A DNA stretch of 64,000 bases from Cellulomonas fimi (GCF_028583725.1 NZ_CP110680.1:3286001-3350000), one strand, 5' to 3'; numbered from the stretch's first letter, positions 1 through 9,506 are shown. Numbers and translations: made by a program. The notes: generated by a model from the sequence alone, not told the origin.

Positions 1-985
1 CGAGCACGTCGGTGTACGTCCGGGCGAACGACGACGCGGCGCTCTGCGTCCCCGTGAGCGCAGCGTAGAACGGGTCCTGGATCGGGATCGTCCCACCCGC
101 CACGGTGAGCGTCACGGTCGACACCGTCGTCAGCTGCCCGACCACGATCGCGCCGCCGTCCGCGGTCGCGAGCGCCACGACCGGTGCCGCGTCCGGTGTG
201 TAGGTCTCGGTCGCCGACGCCGCCGACTCCACGCCCGCGACCATCGCGGCACGCGCCGCCTCGATCGCCGCGCGGAACGGGTCCGCCGCGAACGTCGCCG
301 CGTAGGCCGAGGCCGTCCCGTTCGCCAGGACGTCGGCGTACTGCACGAGCGCCTCGGCCGGCGTCACCACCAGGCCCTGCGCGTCCGGGGCGAGGACGGC
401 GCTGCCGGTCGCGGGCTCCGCGGTCGGCGGCATGCTGACGCCCGGGGCCATCCGGGCCCAGCCCCAGAGCTTGTACTGCTCGCGCGGGGCCGCCTGCTGG
501 AGCACCAGGATGCGCGGCGCCTGGAGGTCGTCGGGCTGCTCGGTGACGACGAGCTGCGTCCGGGGCCACTGCGTCGTCTGCGGGACGATCAGCACCTGCT
601 CGTCGGTCGGCAGGATCGTCGGCGGCTTGGCGCCCCCCGTCGAGCCCGCACGGACGTACTCCGCGGTCCGGGTGGCGAGCGCCGGTCCCGTCACCCGCGG
701 TCCGAGCGCGGCGGGGTCGAGGGCGGCGTCGGCGGCGCTCAGCACCTCACCGAGGTCGCCCAGGACGTCGGTCGACTGCGCCACGGTCGTGGCGGCGGGC
801 GCGACCGCCGGAGCGGGCTCGGGGGCCGGCTCCGGGAGCGGGGTGGCACAGCCCGCGAGCACGGCGAGCGCGAGCACGACGGGCACGGCACGGCGGGCGA
901 TGACGCCCCGGTGGGGGGTGGTGCGGCGGTCGGTCACGGGGCGGCGGTCGGTCACGGAGCGGCGTCCGGTCCGGCGGGCGGTCAT
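1..985 (-). CDS. Lipoprotein of unknown function (3' end beyond window)
   Basis: The reading frame starts at ATG 985-983 and runs off the left edge, so about 328 N-terminal residues are visible. A basic N-terminus (many Arg, residues 4-31) is followed by a hydrophobic stretch and a lipobox ending LAVLAGC, so the mature protein should be a lipoprotein on the outer face of the membrane. After the Cys comes a Pro/Ala-rich linker, then a globular part with Trp/Gln/Tyr-rich segments such as QYKLWGWARM. I do not recognise the family. The start codon overlaps the stop of the upstream membrane-protein gene as ATGA, so the two are surely co-translated. The Cys and operon link are seen; the function is unknown. 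Confidence 0.8.
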   Translation of the reverse strand, partial: MTARRTGRRSVTDRRPVTDRRTTPHRGVIARRAVPVVLALAVLAGCATPLPEPAPEPAPAVAPAATTVAQSTDVLGDLGEVLSAADAALDPAALGPRVTGPALATRTAEYVRAGSTGGAKPPTILPTDEQVLIVPQTTQWPRTQLVVTEQPDDLQAPRILVLQQAAPREQYKLWGWARMAPGVSMPPTAEPATGSAVLAPDAQGLVVTPAEALVQYADVLANGTASAYAATFAADPFRAAIEAARAAMVAGVESAASATETYTPDAAPVVALATADGGAIVVGQLTTVSTVTLTVAGGTIPIQDPFYAALTGTQSAASSFARTYTDVL

Positions 986-3240
986 CGGCCCTCCTCCTGG
1001 TCGTCGGTCGTCTCGATCGGCGGGAGCCCCCACGCGCGTCGCCACGCGTCGCCGCGCGAGCCGGCGGGCGCTGCGGGGGGCGCCGCCTGCTCGTCCTGGG
1101 TCGGCAGCCAGGCGGGCCGCACGTGCGCCGACGGCGCGTCCGGCGACGTCGGCGAGCCCGCGCGTGACGGCTGGCCGGGCGCGGGGGGCACCGCGGTCCA
1201 CCCCGTGGGGCGTGGGCCGCCCGCCTGGGGGCCGGCAGCCCACGAGGGGCGACCGGAACCGTGCACCGCGGGTCCGGACGGCACCGGGTCGTCGCCTCCC
1301 GTGCGCGGGGAAGCGGCGGGCGACGCCGGGGAGAGCGGTGCGGGTGCGGCAGGGGACGGGCGCGAGGCCGACGTCGCACCCGGGCCACCCGTTCGTGCGT
1401 CCTGAGCAGCGGTCCGGTCGGCGCCCCACGAGCCCGCGGCACGCGACGCGTCGGGCCCGGGCGCCGGGCGGCTGCCCGACCCGCCGGGAGCGGACGGCCA
1501 CGACGGCGACGAAGGGCCGTCGCCCGGACGACCGGGCGCGGGCTCCCCCGGGCCGCCGCCGGGACGCGACGGCCACGACGTGCCGGACGGGGACGACGGA
1601 CCGGGGGCCGGGCGTCCCGACGGGGCGCCCGTGAGCCAGGAGCCCGGTGCGGCCGGCGCGGCGCCGCCCGCGGCGGGACCGGACGCACCTGCGGCGCTGC
1701 CGGGCATACCGGCGGCGCCGCCGGACGCCCCGGCGGCGGCGTGCGCACCGTGGCGGGCGGGACCGGTCGGCAGGGGCGAGGCCGGGCCGCCCGGGGCCAG
1801 CGGACGGGGGCCCGTCGGGGACGGCGTCGGGTGCGCGGACGCACCCGCAGGCACCGGGTGACGGTGACCGCCGGGCAGCGACGACGCGGGGCCCGCAGCG
1901 GGCCCGGGCGTGCGGTCGCCGGTCGGCGACGACGGCGACACGTGCGGCGCGGACGTCGAGGCGTGCTCGGGGGTACGGCCGCCCGTCGGCGCCGCCGGGG
2001 CGCCGGCGTCGGGGCCGCCGACGACCGGGATCTGCCCCGTGCGCATGGCCCGGCGGGTCCGCGCGGGCGTCGGGGCGTCCGCTGACCACTTGTCCGCACC
2101 GGCGGACGCCGGAGATGACGGGGCGCGGCCGGGTCCCGTCGGCGACCCGGTCCCGGAACCGGAAACCGCCGGGGTCGGCTCGCCGCGGGTACCGGAGGGG
2201 TCGGCTCCCGACCCCGGGGCACCCCGGGTGGCGGAAGCGGTGTCGGAGCGCCCGGACGCACCGGCCGGCGCCGACGCGCGTGCGGCCGTCGAGGCACCCG
2301 CGAGGCCGACGGGTCGAGGTCCGTCCGCGGCAGAAGCGGCCGCGGCCGCGGCGCTGACGTCGGCCGCGGCAGGCGGCGGGCCGCCGGCGCGCGGGACCCC
2401 TGCGGCACGGGCGGCAGCGGCCTCGCGGAGCTGGCGGCGCGTGAGGGTCGTGGCCGTCGGGTCGTCGGCGCCGACGCCCACGGCGATCGGCCCGGTGTGC
2501 ACCGCGTGCCACTCCGGCTGGTCGAGGCCGCGGCGTCGGCGCAGCAGCTCGCGGGCGAGCAGCAGCAGCGACGCGACGACGAGCAGCCCGCCGACGACCA
2601 CGCACGGCCACAGCCACGGCGTCGTGACGGTCCGCGGCCACGCCAGCGAGAGCGTGGGCGGGGCGTCGCCGGTGCTCACCGCGAGCAGGCTCCAGCGGCC
2701 CGGCTGGGCGTGCCACACCAGCTCGGCCGAGCCCTCGCCCGTCGCCTCGGCGACCCACAGGTCGGAGCCCGTCGGGTCGGCGACCGCAGGGGCCTCGTCG
2801 GCCGTCGCGTCGGGGGCGGGCGTCGCGGCACCGTCGGCGGGTGCCTCGGGCTCCGCCGGCGTCGCACCCTCGGTCGCGGCCGCGTCGGGCTCCGCCGACG
2901 CCGTCGGAGCGGACGCGGCGACCGCGTCGACCGCGAGCTCGTGCCAGTCGTCGAGGCCCGTGACGCGGTCGTGCGCGTCGGTGCCGACCCAGCCGTCGAC
3001 GTCGGTGTCGCGTCCGACCGCGAGCACGACCGGGGAGTCGTCGGCGGCCTCCACCGTGACGGTGACGGGGTCGCCCCCGAGCTCCAGGACACCGGGGTCG
3101 GTGACCAGCGTCCGGGCGTCGCCGGACGTGGAGGCGACGAGCACGTCGTCCGCCCTCCACAGCGTCGCGGACGCGACACCGAGGCCGATGACGACGAGTC
3201 CGACGACGCCGAGCAGGGCGATGATCAGTCGCTTGAGCAC
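982..3240 (-). CDS. Membrane protein with long disordered cytoplasmic tail
   Basis: Predicted 752 residues from GTG 3240, chosen because GAGAGGA lies just upstream and the next codons give a clean membrane anchor. Transmembrane segment 1 is at residues 4-25. An extracytoplasmic domain of about 180 residues contains an acidic Ala/Pro-rich linker (110-155). Transmembrane segment 2 is at 209-229 and is followed by RRRR, which places the C-terminal part inside the cell. Residues about 260-745 are almost entirely Pro, Ala, Gly, Ser and Arg, with no recognisable fold. The gene is coupled by ATGA to the lipoprotein gene and is divergent from the coiled-coil gene at 3503. No family recognised; a role in envelope organisation is only inferred from the neighbours. 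Confidence 0.8.
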   Translation of the reverse strand: MLKRLIIALLGVVGLVVIGLGVASATLWRADDVLVASTSGDARTLVTDPGVLELGGDPVTVTVEAADDSPVVLAVGRDTDVDGWVGTDAHDRVTGLDDWHELAVDAVAASAPTASAEPDAAATEGATPAEPEAPADGAATPAPDATADEAPAVADPTGSDLWVAEATGEGSAELVWHAQPGRWSLLAVSTGDAPPTLSLAWPRTVTTPWLWPCVVVGGLLVVASLLLLARELLRRRRGLDQPEWHAVHTGPIAVGVGADDPTATTLTRRQLREAAAARAAGVPRAGGPPPAAADVSAAAAAASAADGPRPVGLAGASTAARASAPAGASGRSDTASATRGAPGSGADPSGTRGEPTPAVSGSGTGSPTGPGRAPSSPASAGADKWSADAPTPARTRRAMRTGQIPVVGGPDAGAPAAPTGGRTPEHASTSAPHVSPSSPTGDRTPGPAAGPASSLPGGHRHPVPAGASAHPTPSPTGPRPLAPGGPASPLPTGPARHGAHAAAGASGGAAGMPGSAAGASGPAAGGAAPAAPGSWLTGAPSGRPAPGPSSPSGTSWPSRPGGGPGEPAPGRPGDGPSSPSWPSAPGGSGSRPAPGPDASRAAGSWGADRTAAQDARTGGPGATSASRPSPAAPAPLSPASPAASPRTGGDDPVPSGPAVHGSGRPSWAAGPQAGGPRPTGWTAVPPAPGQPSRAGSPTSPDAPSAHVRPAWLPTQDEQAAPPAAPAGSRGDAWRRAWGLPPIETTDDQEEGR

Positions 3241-3502
3241 GCAGGATCCTCTCGGGACGAGAAGACCCAGGATAGGCAGAGCGGCCCCGCGCGACCGAAC
3301 GAGACCGGACGGACCCGGGCGATCCGGACACGTCGTCCCAGGTCCGGACGGCGCGTCGGAGCCGCGCGCACGGACGGCGGGGACCTGCGTCCGCGTCGTC
3401 CGGTCGGGGGACACGCGTATCCTGGCCGGCGGGGCACCGGCTGCCGTCGAGCACCTCGTCGGAGGGGCCGCGCCGGCGCCCACGAGCCCAGGAGGACCGC
3501 TC

Positions 3503-6007
3503 GTGCCCGAAGCCCGCACCCCCTTCCCGGTCGTGAACTTCCGTGGTTACGAACGTGAGGCGGTCGACGCCAGGATCTCCTCGCTGGAGAAGGCCGTCGC
3601 CGACGCGCGCGCGCAGGTCGAGGCCGCCGACGCGAAGGCGTTGCAGGTGGCAGGTGAGCTGTCCGAGGCGCACCGGCAGCTCCGCGAGGCCGAGCGTCCG
3701 ACGTACTCGGGGCTCGGCTCGCGCATCGAGCAGCTCCTGCGGTCCGCGGAGGAGCAGTCGTCCGACGTCGTCACGCAGGCGAACGCGCAGGCCGCCGACG
3801 CCCTCGCACGCGCCAAGCTCGCCGCGGGACAGCTGCGTGCGCGCGCCGAGAACGAGGTCGCCGAGCTGCTCGCCACCTCGCGTCGCGAGGCCGAGGAGCT
3901 CCGGACGACGGCCGCCGCGGAGGCCGAGAGCACGCTGCTCGCCGCACAGCGCCGGGCCGAGGAGCTCGTCGGGTCGGCCGAGCGCGAGGCCGCACGGATC
4001 CAGAGCGCGATCACGACCGAGGAGGCGGAGCGGCGGACGTCGCTCGAGCGCGAGCTCGGCACCCTGCGGGCGACCGTCGAGCACGAGGCGACGCAGCTGC
4101 GCGTCGCGACCGAGCGCACGGCGAGCGAGCTGCGCGCCCGCACCGAGGCCGAGACGACCGCCCAGCGCGAGGAGGCCGAGCGCTACGCGCAGGACCTGCG
4201 CCAGGCCGCGGACGCCGACACGTCCGAGCTGCGCTCGCGCACCGAGGCCGAGCTCGCCGCCGCGCGCGCCGAGGTCGAGCGGTACGTCGCCCAGCTGCGG
4301 TCCGACGCGTCGGCCGAGATCGCGGCCGTGCGCCAGGCCGCCGCGGCCGAGGTCACGTCGCTGCGCGTCCAGACGCAGGAGTACGCCGACGGGGTGCGCG
4401 CGAGCGCCGAGCGCGAGGCCACGGCGCTCCAGCAGCGCGTCTCCGGCGAGGTGGCCGCACTGCGTGCCGAGGCCGAGCAGTACGCCGCCTTCGTGCGGGC
4501 GAGCGCGGAGCGGGAGGTCGGCGAGCTGCGTGCGGCCACCGCCGACGAGCTGGCCGCTGCGCGCACCGACGCCGAGCAGGCCGTCGTCGCGCTGCGCACC
4601 GACGCCGAGCAGTACGCCGCCGAGACGCGCGCCCAGGCGGAGCGCGAGACCAGCGAGCTGCGCGAGCGGACCGAGCACGAGGCCACGCACCTGCGGATCA
4701 CGACCGAGCGCGAGACGGACGAGCTGCGCGAGATCACCGACCGCGAGACGTCCGAGCAGCGGGCCGCGACCGAGCGCGAGACGTCCGAGCTCCGCGAGCG
4801 GACCCGGCTCGAGGTCGACCGCGCGCTCACCGAGGCGCGGCGCACCGCGGGCGACATCGTCTCCTCCGCGCGGGCCCAGGCCGACGAGCTCGTCCGGACC
4901 GCCGAGCAGCGCCTCGCCGACGCCGAGCTCGAGATCGCGTCGAAGCGCGAGGCGAGCGAGCGGGAGGACGCCGCCCGGCACGACCAGGCACGCGTCGAGA
5001 CCGAGCGGCTCGTCGCCGACGCCGAGGCCCACGCGTCCGAGGCCGAGGAGCGTGTCGCCAAGGCGCTCGCCCAGGCGGAGAAGGTCCGCAAGGACTCCGA
5101 GGACCACGCCCGCGAGCTCGTCGCGAACGCGCGGCGCAACGCCGACCGGGTGGTCGCGGAGGCGCGCGAGCACGCCGAGAAGCAGATCTCGGACGCGATG
5201 ACCGAGTCGGAGCGTGAGCGGACGACCGCGATGCGCCAGGTCGAGGACCTGCACCGCCAGCGCGAGTCGATCACGACGTACCTCGACGAGCTGCGCAACC
5301 TGCTCGGGCACAACCCCGACCGCGCGATGCTCGACCGCGCCGCACGCGCTGAGGCCGCGTTCGAGAAGGAGCAGACGACGACGACGAAGACGCAGTCGGC
5401 CCCCGTGGCCGCGTCCGCGCCGGCCGTCGCCGAGAAGGTCTCGGCGGAGAAGGTCGCGGCGGAGAAGGCGCCCGCGTCGTCGGGCGGCTCGGACGAGCGT
5501 GCGACGACCGCCACCGCAGCGAAGGCCGCGGGTCCGGACGCCGGTGCGGACGCGCCCGCCGCGGACGACGCCACGACGACCGACGAGCGCGACTCGACGT
5601 CCGCGAACACCGCCGCGACCGCGGACGGCCCGTCGGACGAGGCCGTCGAGCAGAGCGACGACGCGACGCCGGACGCGGGTGCCCCGGCGGAGCCGCCCGC
5701 ACCCGCGGCGACGAAGGAGGCCGGCACGCAGGACGCGACGGCGGCACGCGCGCCGGAGAAGGGCGCCGAGGCGCCCGCGCCCGTCGCCCCGGCACGGCCC
5801 GCGAAGGCCGCGCGCCCGTCCGGTCGGCCGACGAAGGCGCGGCCCGCGCCGGTCTCCGCCGCGATCCCCGTCGTGCCCGAGCCGACGCCGGCGGCCGGTG
5901 ACGCCAAGGCCACGGCGGAGAATCCCGGGGCCGGGGACGAGCCGTCGGGTGCCAGTGAGGACGCGGCCGACGCCCGGTCCGACGACGCGGCGGCGCCCAC
6001 CCGCTGA
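3503..6007 (+). CDS. DivIVA/Scy-like long coiled-coil protein
   Basis: 834 residues from GTG 3503, seven bases after a perfect AGGAGG (3490-3495). The frame stays open far upstream, but only this start has a ribosome site. The N-terminus (FPVVNFRGYEREAVDARI) resembles the membrane-curvature-binding start of DivIVA-family proteins. Residues about 20-620 form an uninterrupted coiled coil rich in Ala, Glu and Arg. Around residues 379-434 successive 11-residue units (TERETDELREI and variants) show hendecad periodicity as described for Streptomyces Scy and FilP. The last 200 residues are a low-complexity Ala/Pro/Asp tail. Likely a cytoskeletal or polar scaffold; the exact role is inferred. A candidate -10 TATCCT lies at 3418-3423. 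Confidence 0.85.
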   Translation: MPEARTPFPVVNFRGYEREAVDARISSLEKAVADARAQVEAADAKALQVAGELSEAHRQLREAERPTYSGLGSRIEQLLRSAEEQSSDVVTQANAQAADALARAKLAAGQLRARAENEVAELLATSRREAEELRTTAAAEAESTLLAAQRRAEELVGSAEREAARIQSAITTEEAERRTSLERELGTLRATVEHEATQLRVATERTASELRARTEAETTAQREEAERYAQDLRQAADADTSELRSRTEAELAAARAEVERYVAQLRSDASAEIAAVRQAAAAEVTSLRVQTQEYADGVRASAEREATALQQRVSGEVAALRAEAEQYAAFVRASAEREVGELRAATADELAAARTDAEQAVVALRTDAEQYAAETRAQAERETSELRERTEHEATHLRITTERETDELREITDRETSEQRAATERETSELRERTRLEVDRALTEARRTAGDIVSSARAQADELVRTAEQRLADAELEIASKREASEREDAARHDQARVETERLVADAEAHASEAEERVAKALAQAEKVRKDSEDHARELVANARRNADRVVAEAREHAEKQISDAMTESERERTTAMRQVEDLHRQRESITTYLDELRNLLGHNPDRAMLDRAARAEAAFEKEQTTTTKTQSAPVAASAPAVAEKVSAEKVAAEKAPASSGGSDERATTATAAKAAGPDAGADAPAADDATTTDERDSTSANTAATADGPSDEAVEQSDDATPDAGAPAEPPAPAATKEAGTQDATAARAPEKGAEAPAPVAPARPAKAARPSGRPTKARPAPVSAAIPVVPEPTPAAGDAKATAENPGAGDEPSGASEDAADARSDDAAAPTR

Positions 6008-6014
6008 CCCGTCC

Positions 6015-6050
6015 GCGACGCCCCCGGTGCACGACGCCCGGGGGCGTCGC
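6015..6050 (+). terminator. Intrinsic terminator-like hairpin after the coiled-coil gene
   Basis: A perfect 13-bp inverted repeat (6015-6027 with 6038-6050, arm GCGACGCCCCCGG) with a 10-base loop begins eight bases after the stop codon. There is no U-tract, as is common for actinobacterial terminators. Confidence 0.7.
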
Positions 6051-6160
6051 GTCGAGCACGACGCGTCCACCCGCGACGTCGACGACGGGCACGATCGCCC
6101 GCACGGACAGCGGTGTCACGTGATCCCGGTCCCGACGAGCACCCGGCAGGCAGGACGACG

Positions 6161-6583
6161 ATGAGCAGCCCCGACGACGCGGCACGCTGGCGCGACGAGC
6201 GGCGCGCCGCCGCCGCGGCCCACGCGGACGCGCTCGCGCGCCGGCAGCAGGCGGAGTCCCAGCAGGCGCGCGCGCTGATCGCGGCGTTCGTCGAGCGGGC
6301 GCTCGCGTCCGGGCCCCCACCGGTCGAGCTGCGCGCGCGGAGCTACGACGGGCGGGCTCGCTACCGCACCCCGCTGCGCGGCTGGTACCTGCGGCGCGAC
6401 GAGTCCGTCGCGGTCGACACGTCCGGCGCGTTCTACGTCCTGCGCGCGCCGTCGAGCCTCGGCGCGCGGCTGAGGGGCGTCACCCCGGAGCCGAGCGACC
6501 CGCCGCTGGTGCTCGGCGCGGGGGGCAAGGACGGCGAGTCGCTCGACCTGACGCAGGCGCTCGCGCGGGTCCTCGAGGGCTGA
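6161..6583 (+). CDS. Conserved hypothetical protein, 140 aa
   Basis: ATG 6161 is preceded by AGGACGACG and gives 140 residues; an in-frame ATG at 6113 has no ribosome site. The N-terminal 50 residues are a charged Ala/Arg/Gln helix. The rest is a compact domain with aromatic residues (SYDGRARYRTPLRGWYLRRDES, then GAFYVLRAP). No signal peptide or membrane segment. I do not recognise the family. It follows the coiled-coil gene after a strong hairpin, so it is probably a separate transcription unit, and it converges on the hydrolase gene at 6679. An 8-bp GC inverted repeat (6642-6649 with 6671-6678) lies between the two stops and may terminate both. Confidence 0.65.
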   Translation: MSSPDDAARWRDERRAAAAAHADALARRQQAESQQARALIAAFVERALASGPPPVELRARSYDGRARYRTPLRGWYLRRDESVAVDTSGAFYVLRAPSSLGARLRGVTPEPSDPPLVLGAGGKDGESLDLTQALARVLEG

Positions 6584-6678
6584 CGCCCGAGGGGCGTGGC
6601 GCCCGCGTGGCGTCGGGGCGAGTGGTGTCGGGACGGGTGACGCCGGGCCCGGAGGCGGCGCGGGCGCCGCGGCCCGGC

Positions 6679-7476
6679 CTAGCGTGTGGCGGTGTCGGCG
6701 CGCTGGGCGAGGTCGGCGACGGCGGCGGCGACCGCCGCCGGGTCCTCGAGCGCCGACATGTGACCCGCACGGGCGACGACGACGAGCTGGGCGTCCTGGG
6801 CGGCGTCGGCGAGGTGCTCGGCGGCGGCGACGGGGGTGATCGTGTCCTCGTCACCCACGACGACGGCGACCGGCCCGGCGAACGCGCGCAGCACCTCGGT
6901 GCGGTCGGGGCGGGCCGCCATGGCGCGCTGCGACCACGCGACGCCGGCCGGCGGCTGGTCCTCGATCCAGTCGGCGAGCTGGTCGACGAGCTCGGCGCGG
7001 GCGGCGCGGCTCGACTCCCCCAGCAGCCCGGTCGACATGGGACGGACAGGCTCGACCGTCGCGCCGTCCTCGGCCGCGGCGGCGATCCGCAGGCGGTTGG
7101 CGCGGGCCTCGTCGGTGTCGGCGGTGGACTTGGTGTCGACGAGCCCGAGGGCCGCGACGAGATCGGGGTGCCGTTCGAGCAGGGCGAGCGCGACGTAGCC
7201 GCCCATCGACAGGCCCACGACGACGGCCCGGTCGTGGCCCGCGGCGCGCAGGTCCTCCGCCACGAGGTCGGCCGACGTGTCGAGCGACGGTTCCGGGAGC
7301 GCGTCGGCGGCGCCGGGCGTGCCGGGGAGGTCGACCGCGAGGACGGTCCGGTCGCCGGGCAGCGCGTCGGCGACGGCGTCCCACATGCGGTGGTCGAGCG
7401 GGAAGCCGTGCAGCAGGACGACCGGCAGGGCGTCCGCCCGGTCGGGACCGGCCGTGCGGTACGTGTGCAGCGTCAT
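6679..7476 (-). CDS. Alpha/beta-fold hydrolase
   Basis: 265 residues from ATG 7476. It has the LLHGFPLDHRMW oxyanion-loop region near residue 21, the nucleophile elbow GLSMGG (Ser90), a late acidic position in VVGDEDTITP and a catalytic His in RAGHMS near the C-terminus, so the triad is complete. This architecture belongs to the broad family of lactonases, esterases and haloperoxidase-like hydrolases; the substrate cannot be read from the sequence. No signal peptide, so cytoplasmic. The start codon overlaps the stop of the preceding hydrolase gene (ATGA), which makes the two a translationally coupled pair. Confidence 0.85.
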   Translation of the reverse strand: MTLHTYRTAGPDRADALPVVLLHGFPLDHRMWDAVADALPGDRTVLAVDLPGTPGAADALPEPSLDTSADLVAEDLRAAGHDRAVVVGLSMGGYVALALLERHPDLVAALGLVDTKSTADTDEARANRLRIAAAAEDGATVEPVRPMSTGLLGESSRAARAELVDQLADWIEDQPPAGVAWSQRAMAARPDRTEVLRAFAGPVAVVVGDEDTITPVAAAEHLADAAQDAQLVVVARAGHMSALEDPAAVAAAVADLAQRADTATR

Positions 7477-8276
7477 GCGTCCTCCTCGCCGACCGCGAGC
7501 GCGGCCGGGTTCTCGGCGGTGGTGCTCGGACCGTCCCACGTGGTCGGCAGGGGCGCGTGCCCGGGCAGGACGTGCGCGACGACCTCGTCGAGCACGCGCC
7601 GCACCGCGGCCTCCCCCACCCACAGGTGCTTGGCGCCGTCGACGCCGATGACCTCGGCCTGCGGGACGCGCGCGAAACGGCGGCGGGCCTCGTCGGGGCG
7701 CAGGTAGTCGTCGTGCTCGGGGACGAGGACGACGAGCGGCTTGCCGAACGCGGCCCACGCGTCGAGGTCGTCGTCGGTCGCGCGGTGCAGCGGCGGCGAC
7801 AGCAGGATCGCGCCCTCGATCGACGGGTCGCGGCCGTGCATGAGGGCCAGCTCGGTGCCGAACGACCAGCCGACGAGCCAGCGGCGGGGCAGGTCGTGGA
7901 ACTCGGCGAACTCGATCGCGGCGTGCACGTCGAACTGCTCGCCGACGCCGCCGTCGAACGCGCCGTCGCTCGTGCCGCGCGGGCTGGACGTGCCCCGGGT
8001 GTTGAACCGCAGCACGGCGAGGTCGGCGAGCGCGGGCAGGCGCCACGCGGCCTTCCGGTACACGTGCGAGTCCATGTAGCCGCCGTGCGTGGGCAGGGGG
8101 TGCAGCGTCACGAGCGTCGCGGCGGGGGTCGCCGGGGCGCCGTCGGGGCCGAGCGGACGGGCGAGCTCGCCGACGAGCGTGAGGCCGTCGGCGGTGTGCA
8201 GCTCGACGTCCTCCCGGTGCGCGGGCAGGACGGTGAGGGAGCGGATCGGGGTCGCGGGCGACGTGTGCGTGCTCAT
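7473..8276 (-). CDS. Alpha/beta hydrolase (dienelactone-hydrolase-like)
   Basis: 267 residues from ATG 8276. Visible motifs are LVTLHPLPTHGGYMDSHV around residue 55, RFNTRGTSSPRG around residue 90, the nucleophile elbow GWSFG with Ser138, an acid in VPEHDDY and a His in GAKHLWVGE. The RFN-x-RG-G pattern is typical of the COG2945-like branch of short cytoplasmic alpha/beta hydrolases. The substrate is unknown. Coupled by ATGA to the downstream hydrolase, and separated from the HAD gene upstream by only 11 bases, so the three genes 9190-6679 look like one leftward operon. Confidence 0.85.
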   Translation of the reverse strand: MSTHTSPATPIRSLTVLPAHREDVELHTADGLTLVGELARPLGPDGAPATPAATLVTLHPLPTHGGYMDSHVYRKAAWRLPALADLAVLRFNTRGTSSPRGTSDGAFDGGVGEQFDVHAAIEFAEFHDLPRRWLVGWSFGTELALMHGRDPSIEGAILLSPPLHRATDDDLDAWAAFGKPLVVLVPEHDDYLRPDEARRRFARVPQAEVIGVDGAKHLWVGEAAVRRVLDEVVAHVLPGHAPLPTTWDGPSTTAENPAALAVGEEDA

Positions 8277-8287
8277 CGGGCACGAGC

Positions 8288-9190
8288 CTAGGACGGCGCC
8301 GACGACCCCGCGGTCCGGGGGCGGTCGTCGCGCCGGCCGGCGGACGCGGCGTCGACCGCGCGCTCCAGCAGGACCGCGACGCCGTCGTCGGCGTTGGAGG
8401 GCAGCCGGTGGTCGGCCGCCTCCAGGACAGCCGGGTAGGCGTTCGCGACGGCGAAGGACGTGCCCGCCCAGGCGAGCATCGGCAGGTCGTTCGGGGCGTC
8501 GCCGACCGCCCACACGTCGCCCGCGTCGATCTCCTGCGTCGCCGCCCAGCGCGCGAGGCCGGCGGCCTTGGTGACGCCCGGGCCGCTGATCTCGCCCAGC
8601 CCGTGCGCACCGGAGTCCGCGACCACGGCGAGGTCCCCGACGACGTCGACGAGCGCGTCGACGAACGCGGCGCCGTCGCTGGGCTCGGCGGACGTGCGGA
8701 CGAGCAGCTTGAGGGTCGGGCCGGTGAGCAGGTCCTCGATGCGGTCGGCGGAGCGTGCGTCGGGCGGGACCGGGTGGTCGCTCGCGTAGCCGAGCTCGTG
8801 CGCGAACCCGTCGGCGCCCTCGACGGCGAGGTGCACGCGGTCCGCGCCCCAGCGCTCGCGCAGTCGTGCGACGACGGCGCCGACGACGTCGGCCGGCATG
8901 CCGTGCTGCTCCAGGACGCGCAGCGTGCCGACGTCGACGACGGACGCGCCGTTGGCGCACAGCGCGACGCCGTGCCCCGCGACGTGCGGCTGGAGGTCGG
9001 CGAGCCAGCGGTGCGGGCGGGCGGTGACGAACACGACCGCGATGCCGGCCTCCTCCGCGGCCGCGAGGGCGGCCGCGGTCCGGGCGGAGACGGTGCCGTC
9101 GGGGCGCAGCAGCGTGCCGTCGAGGTCGGTCGCGACGAGGCGGGGTGGTGCGGCGTCGCTCGGGGTGCCGTCGGCGGCGGTGGTGCTCAT
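8288..9190 (-). CDS. HAD-superfamily phosphatase (Cof-type)
   Basis: 300 residues from ATG 9190. Motif I DLDGTLL carries the nucleophile Asp22. The Cof-type cap domain occupies about residues 100-200, and the C-terminal metal-binding motif reads GDAPNDLPML. These are the hallmarks of the Cof/YbjI branch of Mg-dependent sugar-phosphate or flavin-phosphate phosphatases. The protein is cytoplasmic with no signal. It is the first gene of a compact leftward group with the two hydrolases. The physiological substrate cannot be assigned from sequence. Confidence 0.88.
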   Translation of the reverse strand: MSTTAADGTPSDAAPPRLVATDLDGTLLRPDGTVSARTAAALAAAEEAGIAVVFVTARPHRWLADLQPHVAGHGVALCANGASVVDVGTLRVLEQHGMPADVVGAVVARLRERWGADRVHLAVEGADGFAHELGYASDHPVPPDARSADRIEDLLTGPTLKLLVRTSAEPSDGAAFVDALVDVVGDLAVVADSGAHGLGEISGPGVTKAAGLARWAATQEIDAGDVWAVGDAPNDLPMLAWAGTSFAVANAYPAVLEAADHRLPSNADDGVAVLLERAVDAASAGRRDDRPRTAGSSAPS

Positions 9191-9200
9191 CGGCCGCACC

Positions 9201-9506
9201 CTAGCGGCGCGTCGGGCGACGCCGCCCGCGCGCCTGCCAGCACGACGCGTGCCAGTGCCGCCGGTCGTCGACGGCCTCGCCGAACAGCCCGTCGGACCGC
9301 CACGCGACGACGTGCGGGGTGCCGGGTGCGACGACCTGGTCGCACCCGGGGCAGCGGTACTCGCGGTCGGAGCCGCGGACCTGCTGGACGACCCACTCGC
9401 CGTCGGCCGCGCTCTCGGACCGGCGCCCGCCGGTCGCACGGTCGAGGTCGAGGTCGACGTGCTCGGCGCCGTAGGGGCGCTTGGTCGAGCGTCGGCTGCG
9501 GGGCAT
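9201..9506 (-). CDS. Small Cys/His protein of unknown function
   Basis: 101 residues if translation begins at ATG 9506, which has GAGAGGA upstream; an in-frame ATG at 9530 would add eight residues. A basic N-terminus (MPRSRRSTKRPYG) precedes a likely metal-binding knuckle CPGC and a later HWHASC, the arrangement expected for one Zn site. Proteins of this kind are widespread in Actinobacteria and are often labelled ATP/GTP-binding, although I see no P-loop here. It ends 10 bases before the HAD gene on the same strand, so it may head the operon. Confidence 0.7.
   Translation of the reverse strand: MPRSRRSTKRPYGAEHVDLDLDRATGGRRSESAADGEWVVQQVRGSDREYRCPGCDQVVAPGTPHVVAWRSDGLFGEAVDDRRHWHASCWQARGRRRPTRR

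Noticed and set aside
1910..3502. Upstream extension of the coiled-coil reading frame and the overlapping 845-residue frame on the other strand
   Set aside because: In DNA this GC-rich several frames stay open. The extension has no ribosome site and is antisense to the Pro/Ala-rich tail of the membrane protein.
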